Origin: Acidobacteriota bacterium
GTDB lineage: Bacteria > Acidobacteriota > Holophagae > Holophagales > Holophagaceae
Direction of reading: 5' to 3'
DNA length: 64,000 nucleotides
Assembly: GCA_016192145.1 (NCBI GenBank)
Contig: JACPUT010000017.1
Location: 91,564 to 155,563, forward strand
A program made the position numbers and the translations under genes. Positions within the stretch are counted from its first letter, which is position 1, and each line of letters begins with the position of its first letter. Below are positions 9,777 to 21,116 of this stretch, one piece after another. Under the pieces are notes generated by a model that was given only the letters and a program-made list of their open reading frames with translations, was not told the DNA's origin and did no database searches.

Positions 9777-11349
9777 TCACCCAGAGCCTGCCGGGCCGAA
9801 GCCCGCGGAGGATGGCGGCATCGGCAGTGGGCAGGGCGGCCTCCACCCAGAGGAGATCAGCCACGGCCCCGGTGCGGATCACACCGAGCTCGGCGTGCCC
9901 AAGCGCCCTGGCGTTCCATGCGGTGTAGGCCATGAGGGCCTCATCGGGCGAGAGGCGCTGATCCGGGAGGAATCCACCCGCGGGAGCTCCCTCCGGATCC
10001 TGCCGGGTCTGGGCGGCCGCCAAGCTCACGAAGGGGTTGGCCTCCTCGACGGGCGCATCGCTGCCGAAGGCCAGGAGGGCCTTCCCATCCAGGAAGCGGC
10101 GCCAGGGGAAGGCCTCCGAAGTCCGCTCCGGGCCGAGGCGGGTGGGGGTCCAGCTGTGATCCGAGGTGCAGTGGACGGGCTGCACGGAGGCCACCACTCC
10201 GAGCTGGCCGAAGCGCGCCGCATCCTCAGCGGTGACGATCTGCGCGTGTTCGATGCGGGGCAACACGGGGTTCCGGGCCTTCTTGCGGGCCTGGCCGAGG
10301 AGGTCCAGGGCCGCGCGGTTGGCCGCGTCGCCGATGGCATGGATGGCGGGCTGATACCCGCTGCGCAGCGTGATGGCGGCATCCCGGGCCACGAGGGCGG
10401 GATCCGTCACCCAGAGGCCCTGGGTCTCGGGGGCATCGGCGTAGGGTGCCAGGAGGCGGGCGCCGCGGCTGCCCAAGGCGCCATCCATGTAAAACTTCAC
10501 GCCCTGGATCTGGAACCAGCCTGCGGCCCGGGGGCGCGGGGCCTTGAGTTCCCTGAGCATCAGGTTCCGGTCGTGGCTCAGGTAGGCGAAGACGCGGATG
10601 GGGAGGGTGCCCGCGGTGGCCAAGTGGCGATAGGCGGCCAGCTCGGTGGCATCGATCCCCATATCGCAGACGGCCGTGAAGCCCTCGGCGCGGAGACTCC
10701 TCAGGCCATTGAGCAAGTTGGCTTCCACCTGGGCGTCGGTGGGAGCGGGGAGGGCCTTCTCCATCAGACCCATGGCGTTGTCCACGAGGATGCCGGTGGG
10801 AATGCCCGCGCCATCGCGGAGTATCCTGCCGCCATCGGGATCTGGAGTGTCCTTGCCGATGCCGGCCAGGGCCAGGGCGGCCGAGTTGGCCCAGAGGGCA
10901 TGGCCATCCACGCGGAAAAGCACGGCAGGCCGGGTGCCGGTGAGGCGATCCAGATCGGCTTTGGCGGGAAAAGTCTTGGAAGGCCACCGGTTCTGGTCCC
11001 AGCCGCGGCCCACCACCCAGCCTTCGGGTTGGGCGGCGGACCAGTTCCGAACGCGGCCCAGGGCCTCGGGGAGATCCTGGCAACCCACGAGATCCACCTG
11101 GGCCTTGAGCTTGCCGATGCCGGCGACGTGGGCGTGGCCCTCGATGAGGCCGGGTAGCAGGGTGCCGCCCTTGAGCTCGACGACCCGGGCCTTGGCGTGC
11201 CCCTTGAGCACGGCGGCCTCGGGGCCCACGGCGATGATCTTGTTCCCCTTCACCACGACGGCCTGGCCCGTGCGGAGGGCTTCGCCCGTCCAGACGTCGG
11301 CCCCTTTGAGGAGCAGATAGACCGGGGGCGGAGGCGGAGGGGTCTGCAT
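9754..11349 (-). CDS. YtcJ-like metal-dependent amidohydrolase
   Basis: 531 residues from the ATG at 11349, preceded by AGGA; the frame upstream runs into an inverted-repeat element and is not likely coding. The protein has the beta-sandwich plus TIM-barrel layout of the amidohydrolase superfamily: [14 protein letters not shown] with the metal HxH motif near residue 77, [32 protein letters not shown] and the C-terminal [13 protein letters not shown]. This matches the YtcJ/AepA group, whose substrates are mostly unknown. Its end overlaps the diguanylate cyclase start, suggesting co-transcription. Confidence 0.88.
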   Translation of the reverse strand: MQTPPPPPPVYLLLKGADVWTGEALRTGQAVVVKGNKIIAVGPEAAVLKGHAKARVVELKGGTLLPGLIEGHAHVAGIGKLKAQVDLVGCQDLPEALGRVRNWSAAQPEGWVVGRGWDQNRWPSKTFPAKADLDRLTGTRPAVLFRVDGHALWANSAALALAGIGKDTPDPDGGRILRDGAGIPTGILVDNAMGLMEKALPAPTDAQVEANLLNGLRSLRAEGFTAVCDMGIDATELAAYRHLATAGTLPIRVFAYLSHDRNLMLRELKAPRPRAAGWFQIQGVKFYMDGALGSRGARLLAPYADAPETQGLWVTDPALVARDAAITLRSGYQPAIHAIGDAANRAALDLLGQARKKARNPVLPRIEHAQIVTAEDAARFGQLGVVASVQPVHCTSDHSWTPTRLGPERTSEAFPWRRFLDGKALLAFGSDAPVEEANPFVSLAAAQTRQDPEGAPAGGFLPDQRLSPDEALMAYTAWNARALGHAELGVIRTGAVADLLWVEAALPTADAAILRGLRPGRLWVNGVETAP

Positions 11350-11388
11350 GGGGTGTCCTGGGGTGGGCCTCTTCAGTTTAGTCTTGAG

Positions 11389-11562
11389 CCAGGCTGTCCC
11401 GATACCCCCGCGTGCCGCGACGTCCCTCCGGGCTGGGGCGGCGGGCGGCACCCCGCTGCGTCACGCTCGAATCGCATAGAACCACCATGCTCATCTCGCC
11501 TTCCTTGCGAGGTGCCGCCCGGCGCTCCCAGCGCGGCACGCGGGGGTGTCGGGACAGCCTGG
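11389..11562. repeat. 174-bp inverted-repeat element between divergent genes
   Basis: Outer arms of 31 bases at 11389-11419 and 11532-11562 pair with one mismatch. Inner arms GGGCGGCACC (11443-11452) and GGTGCCGCCC (11511-11520) pair perfectly, so most of the 174 bases can fold into one branched hairpin. It fills the space between the amidohydrolase gene (start 11349) and the mutase gene (start 11605). No transposase is encoded. It looks like a MITE- or REP-type element, and may also carry the promoters of the two flanking genes. Confidence 0.7.
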
Positions 11563-11604
11563 CCGCCGGGACGTTACATTGAAAGGTTGCCGGAGGCCCC
11601 GCTC

Positions 11605-13260
<1,656 letters not shown>

Positions 13261-13362
13261 GGGCTCTGGGCTATGGGCTCTGGGCTTTGGCTGGGCTCGA
13301 CCCATTTGGCGGGTACGGATGGGTCGGGGGCAGCTAGAGCCCAGAGCCCAGAGCCGATAGCC
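13261..13362. repeat. Mirrored tandem-repeat hairpin (7-bp units) in front of ftsW
   Basis: Four successive 7-base units of the type GGGCTCT/GGGCTAT/GGGCTTT at 13261-13288 are matched by the inverse units AGAGCCC/AGAGCCG at about 13336-13357. Between them CGACCCAT (13298-13305) and ATGGGTCG (13319-13326) form a perfect inner stem. The element fills the whole gap between the mutase stop (13260) and the ftsW start (13370). It could act on the mRNA as a processing or pausing structure. Confidence 0.7.
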
Positions 13363-13369
13363 TGTACCC

Positions 13370-14485
13370 ATGCCCCTCCGCCGTCCCGTCGATCGCTGGC
13401 TCCTGTTCTTCGCCGTCATGCTCATGGCGATCGGCATGGTGTGGGTTTATTCGGCGTCGTGGGTGCGGGGAGCTTCCGGCGGGGGCGGGGCGGCCACGGC
13501 CTTCCTGGTGCGCCAGCTGATCGCCGGCATGCTGGGATTGGTGCTGATGCTCCTGCTCACGCAGCTGGATGTGGCGGCCCTCCAGGAGAACATCCGGCCC
13601 CTGCAGATCGCCTATGGCGGGTTGATGGTGCTGCTGATCGCGGTGCTGATCATCGGCCCCAAGGTGAACGGTGCCCATCGCTGGATTCGGTTGGGGCCCT
13701 TCGGAAGCATCCAGCCGTCGGAGATCTTCAAACCCCTGGCGGTGCTGATGGCGGCCGCGTGGATGGTGCGGAACCGGGAGGCCTGGAACGATGGCTTCGG
13801 GAGCCTGCCCAAGCTCGTTCAGCTCTTCCTCATCTTCATCCCGCCCATGGGCCTCATTCTGCTGCAACCTGACCTGGGCACGGCGTTTCTGATCATCTTC
13901 GTGGTGATGCTCATCGTCTTCCTGGGGGGCGCGCCGCGCTGGATCTTCGCGGTGACCATGCCCATCCTCGGCCTCGTGGGCTTCCTCTTCATCTGGATGA
14001 CGCCCTGGCGTTGGGCCCGCATCATCGCCTTCCTGGACCCCTGGGCCGATCCCCAGGGCAAGGGGCACCAGGCCATCCAGAGCCTCCTGGCCGTGGGCAG
14101 CGGCGGCCTGTTGGGTGTGGGGCCCGGCCAGGGACAGCAGAAGTACTTCTATCTGCCGGAGGCCCACACGGATTTCATCTACGCCGTGATCGGGGAAGAG
14201 GCGGGCCTTGTCGGCACGGTGACGGTGCTGGCCCTCTTCATGGGGATCCTCTGGCGGGGCTACCGCATCGCCCGCCGCAGCACGGATAGCTACCTGCGGC
14301 TCGTGGCCATGGGGCTCACGCTGCTGCTGGTGGTGCAGGCGCTCATGAACATGAGCGTGGTGCTGAGCCTCGCGCCCAACAAGGGCATTCCGCTGCCCTT
14401 CATCAGCTTTGGTCCCAACAGCCTCATCACGAGCCTGATATGCCTGGGGTTGTTGATGAGCATCAGCAAGGACGCATCCGCCTAG
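13370..14485 (+). CDS. ftsW: SEDS-family peptidoglycan polymerase, FtsW-like
   Basis: An integral membrane glycosyltransferase that polymerises lipid II. 371 residues with about ten membrane helices. Signatures: GAHRWIRLGPFGSIQPSEIFK, LLQPDLGTAFLI, the large periplasmic loop with GVGPGQGQQKYFYLPEAHTD then FIYAVIGEE, and GIPLPFISFGPNSLI near the end. The YLPEAHTD loop points to FtsW (division) rather than RodA. It stands alone, outside a dcw cluster, with an inverted-repeat element on each side. Confidence 0.92.
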   Translation: MPLRRPVDRWLLFFAVMLMAIGMVWVYSASWVRGASGGGGAATAFLVRQLIAGMLGLVLMLLLTQLDVAALQENIRPLQIAYGGLMVLLIAVLIIGPKVNGAHRWIRLGPFGSIQPSEIFKPLAVLMAAAWMVRNREAWNDGFGSLPKLVQLFLIFIPPMGLILLQPDLGTAFLIIFVVMLIVFLGGAPRWIFAVTMPILGLVGFLFIWMTPWRWARIIAFLDPWADPQGKGHQAIQSLLAVGSGGLLGVGPGQGQQKYFYLPEAHTDFIYAVIGEEAGLVGTVTVLALFMGILWRGYRIARRSTDSYLRLVAMGLTLLLVVQALMNMSVVLSLAPNKGIPLPFISFGPNSLITSLICLGLLMSISKDASA

Positions 14486-14676
14486 GCTGGAGACGGGAGG
14501 CTGGAGGCTGGAGGTTGGATTCGGTGGCGGCCTCCGGCCGCACTTATATCAAGTGCGGGCCGGAGGCCCGCCTCAAATTCCAGTCTCCAGTCTCCAGTCT
14601 CCAGTCTCCAGTCTCCAGTCTCCAGTCTCCAGTCTCCAGTCTCCAGTCTCCAGTCTCCAGCCTCCAGCCTTCCGCC
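14486..14676. repeat. Mirrored repeat element with an 11-copy CAGTCTC tract and a core hairpin
   Basis: Left arm 14486-14518 carries GGCTGGAG-type units; the right arm is 11 exact CAGTCTC units (14581-14657) followed by two variants, CAGCCTC and CAGCCTT. In the middle a strong hairpin at about 14529-14567 pairs GGCCTCCGGC...GCACTT with AAGTGC...GGCC around ATATC, with one bulged base. The element occupies the whole space between the converging ftsW and DUF2344 genes. The uninterrupted 7-bp tract is expected to vary in length between strains. No T-run follows the hairpin. Confidence 0.8.
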
Positions 14677-15795
14677 TCACCCCAACTGCAACGGCTCGTC
14701 GTCGTCCTCATCCACCAACGTGATGTTTCCGCCGGAGGTGAGCAGGGTGGCGTCCTCGTAAAAGTTCTTGAGCTTGGTCTCGAAGCGCTCGGCCTTGGCG
14801 AGGCGCGGGTCCTCTTCGAAGGTGATGTCCTCCCGGACCAGGCCTTGGAGGGAGGTCGCCTCCACTCCCAGCACGCCGCCCAGGAGCTTCAGGGGGTTCA
14901 GGGCCACGCCGGATCGCAGGGCCATGGTGAAGCGCAGGGTGCCGCGATCCAGGTGCATTTCGGTGATGTGGGGGCGGAGATCCACGAGCTTGTCCGCCTT
15001 CTGTCCTTCGACCTTTCCGGCTTTGCCGAGCGGAAAGTCGTCGGACGCGAGGAAGGTCTCCACCTTGGCGCGCACTGCTTCGGGGGGGAGGGCGCAGGGC
15101 CAGGCGTAGTGGGCCTCCCGGGCGAGCCCGACGGAGGCGCTGGCCCAGGTGGGGAGTTCCACCCAGGAGACGAGGGCGAGGCCCTCGGGCAGGCGATCAT
15201 TGACGCGGTGGACGACTTGATCGACCTCCTCGCGCACGGGCTCGAAAAGTTCGCATTCCGCACACTCGCGCAAACCTTCGACTCCCACGCTGAGGGGAGG
15301 TGCGATCTGGAACAGGGGCTTGGGATTCCGGCTCAGCTCCAGGGCAGGGCGGAGGCCCTCCAGGCGCAGGGCTTCCACGAGCAGGGTCTGGAGTTCCGGC
15401 GTGCCCAGGGCGGCGAGCGCGGCGCCGCGGGAGAAGCGCAGCCGGATGCGAACCCGCTTGGCATCCAATTGCCAGTTGGCGGATCGGCGCTTGCGGGCTT
15501 GTTCGGCCAAGGGATCCATCTCCAGCTTGAGAGCCTGCAGCGAGGGTGCCTGCCGCACGGATTCCCGGAGGCGCTCGTGAGCTTCTTCAAGCAGGCCCTT
15601 GCCTTGGAGCTCGTCGAATAGCGAACGCGCGGCGCTGATATCCCTGCGTCGGATGGTCTCGCGGAACGCCAGCAATGCTGCGGGTTCCCGGCTGGGGGCG
15701 AACTGCGCCATGTGGGAGATCAAGGATTCCAGGGTAGGGGGGGCGGAAGTGGGGGAGCTCACTTCTCCAGCATACGTGGCTGCCCGCGATCCCAT
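14677..15795 (-). CDS. Stand-alone DUF2344 (TIGR03936-type) protein
   Basis: About 372 residues. The stretch RIRLRFSRGAALAALGTPEL, then LEGLRPALELSRNPKPLFQI and PLSVGVEGLRECAECEL is the DUF2344 domain, which is normally the C-terminal partner of a B12-binding radical SAM protein (TIGR03960) in the same transcript or polypeptide. Here no radical SAM gene is adjacent. The first 100 residues are helical and the C-terminus is acidic (VDEDDDEPLQLG). The start is uncertain: a GTG at 15843, the ATG used here at 15795 or an ATG at 15708 are possible. Role unknown; a tRNA- or cofactor-related function has only been guessed for the family. Confidence 0.75.
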   Translation of the reverse strand: MGSRAATYAGEVSSPTSAPPTLESLISHMAQFAPSREPAALLAFRETIRRRDISAARSLFDELQGKGLLEEAHERLRESVRQAPSLQALKLEMDPLAEQARKRRSANWQLDAKRVRIRLRFSRGAALAALGTPELQTLLVEALRLEGLRPALELSRNPKPLFQIAPPLSVGVEGLRECAECELFEPVREEVDQVVHRVNDRLPEGLALVSWVELPTWASASVGLAREAHYAWPCALPPEAVRAKVETFLASDDFPLGKAGKVEGQKADKLVDLRPHITEMHLDRGTLRFTMALRSGVALNPLKLLGGVLGVEATSLQGLVREDITFEEDPRLAKAERFETKLKNFYEDATLLTSGGNITLVDEDDDEPLQLG

Positions 15796-15939
15796 CGCTT
15801 CATGCGAACGATTTGAGACTTGCGTCTTCGGAATGATTTCCACAGGACCCCACGGAGAACCCCGGGCTGTCAGGCGGTCTTGCCATGAATCACAAGGCGG
15901 GGTGTGAGGTGCATCGGAGATGAGGCAGGCGCGGGGTGC

Positions 15940-16827
15940 CTATTGCTTTGCCGGAGGGGTCTGGGTAATCGTCCCTCCTCCACCCAACCGGCCCGGTTGA
16001 TTGATCTCCTCGGCGAACTCGAGGAAGGCGGGCGTGAAGTAGGTCCAGTCGTGGCCTCCCGTCCTCAAACGCAGGCGAACCACGCGGCCGGGCCGTTGGC
16101 AGGCCTCCGCCAGCTTCTCCGTGGCCTTCCCAAGGCCGTACTTGTCCTGCAGCCCGCTGCCGAGGAGCAGTTCCGCTTCGCCCCCCCTGTGCTTCCAAGG
16201 ATTCCAGGGTGCGAACCCAGCCTTGTCCGAAGGGAAGGCCCTGCGGATGCCAGGGCGAAGGAAGAACCCGACCTTCTTGAAGGGGGGCTCGAGCAGGGCG
16301 GGACTGATGGCGGCGCATCGCCCGAAGAGGTGCGTGCCCGCTGCGAGGTTCAGTGCCGCGAGGCCGCCCATGCTGAGCCCCGCGACCGTTCGCGCCTCGG
16401 CCCTGCCACCGAACTCCGGGAACCGTCGCTCGAGTTCCGGCAGCAACTCCTCCAACAGGAAGCGCCGGTAGGGGAAGGAGCCATCCAGGGCATCCATGTA
16501 CCAGGCCCGGTAATGGGTCACCGCCACCCAGAGGGCGGGGGCCACCGTGCCTTTGGCCTCCCGCTGGCGCAGCTCCTCGAAGATGCCCTGGCGGATGAGA
16601 TCCTCGGGTCCGTCGAAATACCCGGGAAGGAAGAGCACGAACCGCAGCCGATCTCCGGGGTGGGCCTTTTTCCAGGCTTCAACGGCCGTTCGTTCCGGCT
16701 GATGGATGGCGATGGGGACTTGCCGAGCGAGCAGGTTGGAGGGGAATCCTTCAAGGGGGACTTGGCCCCAGAGGCTGGAACAGGCGAAGCTGGTGAGGAA
16801 ACCCATGGTCCAATCCCGAACGCCCAT
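15940..16827 (-). CDS. Secreted esterase, antigen-85/esterase-D-like alpha/beta hydrolase
   Basis: 295 residues from the ATG at 16827, which has GGGAGG 7 bases upstream. A hydrophobic N-terminus MGFLTSFACSSLWGQ suggests export. The alpha/beta-hydrolase core shows FVLFLPGYFDGPEDLI, the nucleophile elbow GLSMGGLAA, an acid region around LLGSGLQDKYG and the terminal His in GGHDWTYF, as in the PF00756 putative-esterase family. Substrate unknown. The divergent Kdo-kinase-like gene starts 70 bp away, so the short intergenic region must hold both promoters. Confidence 0.85.
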   Translation of the reverse strand: MGVRDWTMGFLTSFACSSLWGQVPLEGFPSNLLARQVPIAIHQPERTAVEAWKKAHPGDRLRFVLFLPGYFDGPEDLIRQGIFEELRQREAKGTVAPALWVAVTHYRAWYMDALDGSFPYRRFLLEELLPELERRFPEFGGRAEARTVAGLSMGGLAALNLAAGTHLFGRCAAISPALLEPPFKKVGFFLRPGIRRAFPSDKAGFAPWNPWKHRGGEAELLLGSGLQDKYGLGKATEKLAEACQRPGRVVRLRLRTGGHDWTYFTPAFLEFAEEINQPGRLGGGGTITQTPPAKQ

Positions 16828-16897
16828 CCCGAATCCTCCCGCATCGTGGCCCTTCGAGGCTCGCATGGGAATGCCCGGCGTGGAACGGAGGGAGGGG

Positions 16898-17503
16898 ATG
16901 GAGATCCCGGGCTTCGGCGCCGGATGGACCCTCGAAGCCTCCGGGGGAACCGTCCTGGAGGGGGTGCTGGAACCCCTGGGGGGGGCTTTCGGAAGGGGGG
17001 GCGTGGCTCGCCTCGGCGACACCGTGCTGAGGCCCTACCGGCGGGGTGGCCTCGTGCGGCACCTCAATGAGCGCACCTACCCGAACCCCTCCCGGTTCCA
17101 ACAGGAGCTGGCCGTGCATCGGGCCCTCTGGGCGGCGGGCCTGCCCACGGTGGAACCGCTGGGTTGTGCCTGGCGCCGCCACGGCTGGGGTGTGGAAGGG
17201 CTCTACCTCACCCGCTGGGAGGCGGGCGGAGCCTGGCCTCGCCAGTGGAACGCCGCCGCCTGGCCTGAGGTCGCCCGGATCATCCGGGCCCTTTCCCGAT
17301 GGGGCTGTTGGGTGCCCGATCTCAATGCCACGAATGTATTCATCGACGCCGGGGGGAAGGTCCGGGTATTGGATTTCGATCGGGCCTCCTTCATCTCCGG
17401 CGGAGATCTGGAACGTAGGTACCTCCGGCGCCTGGGCCGCAGCCTTGCGAAGCTGGATGCGCCCATGGGGCTCCAGGCTCAAGTGGCCGGGGGGATGCCA
17501 TGA
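16898..17503 (+). CDS. Lipopolysaccharide core kinase-like protein (Kdo kinase family)
   Basis: 201 residues from the ATG at 16898, directly preceded by GGGAGGGG; earlier in-frame ATGs lack such a signal. [20 protein letters not shown], then [33 protein letters not shown] (catalytic loop D..N) and VLDFDRASF (metal-binding DFD) follow the order of the KdkA/WaaP protein-kinase-like fold. It probably phosphorylates Kdo or a heptose of the LPS inner core at the membrane. The stop overlaps the start of the histidine kinase (ATGA), so the two are translationally coupled. Confidence 0.85.
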   Translation: MEIPGFGAGWTLEASGGTVLEGVLEPLGGAFGRGGVARLGDTVLRPYRRGGLVRHLNERTYPNPSRFQQELAVHRALWAAGLPTVEPLGCAWRRHGWGVEGLYLTRWEAGGAWPRQWNAAAWPEVARIIRALSRWGCWVPDLNATNVFIDAGGKVRVLDFDRASFISGGDLERRYLRRLGRSLAKLDAPMGLQAQVAGGMP

Positions 17504-20466
17504 AGGCCCTCCGGCCGATATTGCTCCACCTGGGGGTGGCCGCCGCCTACCTGGCCTGCGCGAAGCTGGGACTTGCCCTCGGCGGCGTCACGCTTCCGGG
17601 ATCGCCATTCTGGATTCCCAAGGCCCTGGGGCTCGCGGCCATCCTGCTGCTCGGCGAAGGGCTGTGGCCGGGCATTCTGCTGGGTTCCATCGTCACGGGG
17701 CTTCTCATCTCGCCCCAGCTGACCTGGGCGCAGCAGGCGGGGCTCGGCATTTCCAACGCGCTGGAAGCGTGGTTGGGCGGGGTACTGCTGATGCGCGCGC
17801 GGTTCGGATTCCGGTTGGATCACTTCCGCGATGTGATGCTCCTGGTTCTGATCGGTGGCGTGGCCACGTCCATCCTGGGCGCGATCCTTCGGAGCCTGGT
17901 GATGGGGGCGGGCGTGCCATGGCTCCATCACCAGTTCTGGGGGCATTGGTGGGCGGGGGATGCCGTTGCCGCCATCCTGTTCACACCTGCCTTCCTCCTG
18001 GCCCAGGAATTCGTAGAAGGGCTCTCGGGACGTCGTGCCCTGGAGTTCCTGGGCGTCTTCCTGTTCGCCGGGTTGGGCCTTTGGATCGCCTTCGGAGATG
18101 CCTTCGGACCGGGGCGCCACCTGCCCTTGGCGTTCCTCCTCCTCCCCTTCCTGGGGTGGGGCGCGTTCCGTTTCGGCCCCCCGGGAGCATCCCTTCTGCT
18201 GGCCATCACGGCGATCGGCGTCACCCGGCTCACGGCGACGGGGCACGGCCCCTTCCTGGGCCATGGCCTTCCCCAGGGGGAATACCTGCTGCGCAGCTAC
18301 CTCGCCTTGGCTGGAGTGACCACGCTCTCGCTGGCGGCATTGACCCGCGAGCGGGATCGGGCCTCCGAACGGGCGGGCAAGAGCGAGGAGGGATTGCTGA
18401 TCCTCGTGGAGACCTTGGGCACCCCGATCATGATCCTCAATCGGAGCGGTCGCATCCGCTACGCCAATGAGGCCTTCCACGAATTGCTGGGGCTGCGGCC
18501 GGGAGAAGCCGAAGGCAGGGATTCAGAGACCTACTACATGGATCCCGAGCAGCGGCGCAAGCTGCGGGATCGGCTCGACGCCCAAGGGCGCATGGAAAAT
18601 GTGGAAGTCGAGTTGAAGGACGTGCAGGGACGGCCGCGCCCCGGGTTGATCTCAGCCAGCCACCTGGATTTCCGGGGCGAGGCCACCACCCTGGTGGTGT
18701 TCCAAGATATCCGGGAGCTGCTCCGTCAACGCCAGGAGGTCCAGGAGAGTGAAGCCAGGTATCGGGTGCTGGCCTCCACCACGGAAGAGGGCGTGATGAT
18801 CCTCGAGAATGGCGTGGTGGTGGACGTGAACCAGGCTGCCGCCCGCATGTACGGAGGGGATCTGGCCGACTTGATCGGCCGGCCCGTGCTGGAGTTCCTC
18901 CACCCCTCCAGCGTCCCGAAGGCGCTGGAGGTGATGCGGAATGAATCCGAGTATCCCTACGAGGTGCGTGGCCTTCGCAAGGATGGCAGTGATTACCCGA
19001 TGGAAGTCCGCCCCAAGGGGGTCATGCGCCATGGCCTACCCGCCCGGGCGGTGGTGATCCGGGATCTGACCGCCTGGCATGCCGCGGCCGAAGCGCTGCG
19101 CGATAGCGAGGAGCGCTATGCCCTGGTCGTGCGCGGTGCCCAGGTGGGCATCTGGGACTTCAATCTGCAGACGGGTGAACTTTATTGGAGTCCCCGCCTC
19201 AAGGAACAGTCGGGGCTCGCGGAAGATGAGGCCACGCCCACCCTCCAAGGATGGCGCGAGGCCATCCACGAGGAGGATCGGGAGCGCGTGGATCGGGCGC
19301 TCAAGGATCACCTGCGTTTGCGCACCCCCTATTCGGTGGACTATCGGATGCATGTGCCCGGCCTGGGCTGGCGCTGGTTCCACAGCCGGGGTCAGGCGCT
19401 TTGGGATGCGGACGGGCACGCGTTGAGGGTGGCTGGCAGCATCACGGATGTCACCGATCGAAAGGCCGCCGAGGCGGAGCTCCTTCGCGCAAAAGAGGCC
19501 GCTGAAGAGGCATCCCGAGTGAAGAGCGAGTTCCTCGCCATGATGAGCCATGAGATCCGGACACCCATGAACGCGATCATCGGAATGAATTACCTGCTGC
19601 AGCGCACGGAGCTGAACCTGGATCAGCGCGAGCTGGCGGATACGGTGGGCCGCGCGGCCAAGGGCCTGCTCACGGTGCTCAACGACATCCTCGATTTCAG
19701 CAAGATCGAGGCGGGACAGATGGATATGGAACGGACGCGGTACGATCCCTATCCCGTGGTGAAGGACGTGCTGGACCTCCTCCAGGCGCAGGCCCAGGAG
19801 AAGGGGTTGGAGCTCGGCCCGGAACTGGGGACGGACCTGGAGCTGGAGTTGGAGGGGGATCCCGGGCGGTTCCGGCAGATCCTCGTGAACCTGGTGGGCA
19901 ATGCCATCAAGTTCACGGAACGAGGCTCGGTCCTCGTGCGCACCCGCCTTGAGGCTCCCTGGATGGTCGTTCAGGTCATCGATACGGGGGTCGGCATTCC
20001 CGCCCACGTGCTCCCCCTCCTCTTCGAGAAGTTCACTCAGGGCGATGCGAGCATCACCCGCCGATTCGGAGGCACGGGCCTGGGCCTGGCCATCAGCCGG
20101 CAGCTGGCCCACCTCATGGGGGGTACGCTCACGGTGGCTAGTGAGGAAGGGAAGGGAAGCACTTTTGAACTCCGCCTGCCCCTGCCCGATGAAAATTCGG
20201 GGGAAGTGGATTTCCGGAGGGCTTCAGTGCTGCTCGTCCACGCTCCGGGTCTGGAACCCCAGCGGATGGTGGGCTGGCTGGAGCGGTGGAACATGAAAGT
20301 GGAAGTGAGGTCGCTGGAAGCGGGCCTGCCCGTGATCCCGCCGAAGGGGGGCGTGGTCCTGGCCCTGGGTTTGCCGCTCCCCGACGGGATGCGGGGGATC
20401 AGCTTTCCGGCGGAGCCCGAGGATCCGTTCACGCTGCTGGATGCGCTGATGGCGGTGATGCGTTAG
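17500..20466 (+). CDS. MASE1-PAS-PAS-PAS sensor histidine kinase with a degenerate receiver-like tail
   Basis: 988 residues. Order: MASE1 membrane sensor (about 1-290, with [17 protein letters not shown] and several helices), three PAS domains (about 300-410, 420-525, 540-650), HisKA with [14 protein letters not shown] (His684), an HATPase with N box near 786, DTGVGIP near 827 and [10 protein letters not shown] near 857. The last 85 residues resemble a receiver fold ([23 protein letters not shown]) but no phospho-acceptor Asp is in place. Input signal unknown. It overlaps the Kdo-kinase-like gene by 4 bp. No cognate regulator follows on the same strand. Confidence 0.93.
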   Translation: MKALRPILLHLGVAAAYLACAKLGLALGGVTLPGSPFWIPKALGLAAILLLGEGLWPGILLGSIVTGLLISPQLTWAQQAGLGISNALEAWLGGVLLMRARFGFRLDHFRDVMLLVLIGGVATSILGAILRSLVMGAGVPWLHHQFWGHWWAGDAVAAILFTPAFLLAQEFVEGLSGRRALEFLGVFLFAGLGLWIAFGDAFGPGRHLPLAFLLLPFLGWGAFRFGPPGASLLLAITAIGVTRLTATGHGPFLGHGLPQGEYLLRSYLALAGVTTLSLAALTRERDRASERAGKSEEGLLILVETLGTPIMILNRSGRIRYANEAFHELLGLRPGEAEGRDSETYYMDPEQRRKLRDRLDAQGRMENVEVELKDVQGRPRPGLISASHLDFRGEATTLVVFQDIRELLRQRQEVQESEARYRVLASTTEEGVMILENGVVVDVNQAAARMYGGDLADLIGRPVLEFLHPSSVPKALEVMRNESEYPYEVRGLRKDGSDYPMEVRPKGVMRHGLPARAVVIRDLTAWHAAAEALRDSEERYALVVRGAQVGIWDFNLQTGELYWSPRLKEQSGLAEDEATPTLQGWREAIHEEDRERVDRALKDHLRLRTPYSVDYRMHVPGLGWRWFHSRGQALWDADGHALRVAGSITDVTDRKAAEAELLRAKEAAEEASRVKSEFLAMMSHEIRTPMNAIIGMNYLLQRTELNLDQRELADTVGRAAKGLLTVLNDILDFSKIEAGQMDMERTRYDPYPVVKDVLDLLQAQAQEKGLELGPELGTDLELELEGDPGRFRQILVNLVGNAIKFTERGSVLVRTRLEAPWMVVQVIDTGVGIPAHVLPLLFEKFTQGDASITRRFGGTGLGLAISRQLAHLMGGTLTVASEEGKGSTFELRLPLPDENSGEVDFRRASVLLVHAPGLEPQRMVGWLERWNMKVEVRSLEAGLPVIPPKGGVVLALGLPLPDGMRGISFPAEPEDPFTLLDALMAVMR

Positions 20467-20502
20467 AGAAAAGGTTCGCGGCTCGTTGGCACGAGTGGGA
20501 GG

Positions 20503-21102
20503 TCACTTCTTCTTCTGCGGGGCCTTCGCCTTCACTTCAGTGGCGTCGACGATGACCACCGGCTTCACGGGCACGTCGCGCATGCCATCGCGGGTGGTGG
20601 TCTTGCCGTTGCGGATCTTATCCACCACGTCCATGCCGGCGACCACGCGTCCGAACACGCAATAGCCGTAGCCATCCGGCGCGGGGGGGTCGAGCCTGGC
20701 GCGGTTGTCCACCACGTTGATGAAGAACTGGCCCTTGGCGCTATCGGGGATCCAGGTACGGGCCATGGCCAGGGTGCCGCGGGTGTTCTTGAGGCCCTTG
20801 GCCAGGGCCTGCTTTGCCTCGTTCACCACGGAGGCGCCGGCCTGCTTCTCGTGCATATCGGCGGTGAAGCCACCGCCCTGCACCATGAAATCCTTCATGA
20901 CGCGATGGAAGATGGTGCCCTTGTAGAAGCCCTTGTTCACATAGCCGAGGAAGTTTTCCACCGTTTTGGGCGCTGCTTCCGGCTCCAGTTCCAGGGTGAA
21001 GGAACCCACGGTCGTCTTGATCACCACCCTCGGTTTGGGACCGGCCAGCGCGGGGAGCGCGGCGAGAAGCAGGGTCAGGGCAAGGCGGAGGATGGAGGAC
21101 AT
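20503..21102 (-). CDS. Secreted cyclophilin-type peptidyl-prolyl isomerase
   Basis: 199 residues from the ATG at 21102, chosen because it starts the signal peptide SSILRLALTLLLAALPALAG; the longer open frame has no such feature. The cyclophilin core is clear: TVGSFTLELEPEAAPKTVEN, FHRVMKDFMVQGG, KGQFFINVVDN, YCVFGRVVAGMDVVDKI. It should catalyse proline isomerisation of periplasmic proteins. The gene begins 14 bp after the stop of the repeat protein, in the same transcript. The C-terminus is Lys-rich (KAKAPQKKK). Confidence 0.92.
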   Translation of the reverse strand: MSSILRLALTLLLAALPALAGPKPRVVIKTTVGSFTLELEPEAAPKTVENFLGYVNKGFYKGTIFHRVMKDFMVQGGGFTADMHEKQAGASVVNEAKQALAKGLKNTRGTLAMARTWIPDSAKGQFFINVVDNRARLDPPAPDGYGYCVFGRVVAGMDVVDKIRNGKTTTRDGMRDVPVKPVVIVDATEVKAKAPQKKK

Positions 21103-21116
21103 GGGAAGACTATAGA

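Noticed and set aside
14581..14671. CAGTCTC tract considered as a CRISPR array
   Set aside because: Units are 7 bp with no spacers and no cas genes are near.
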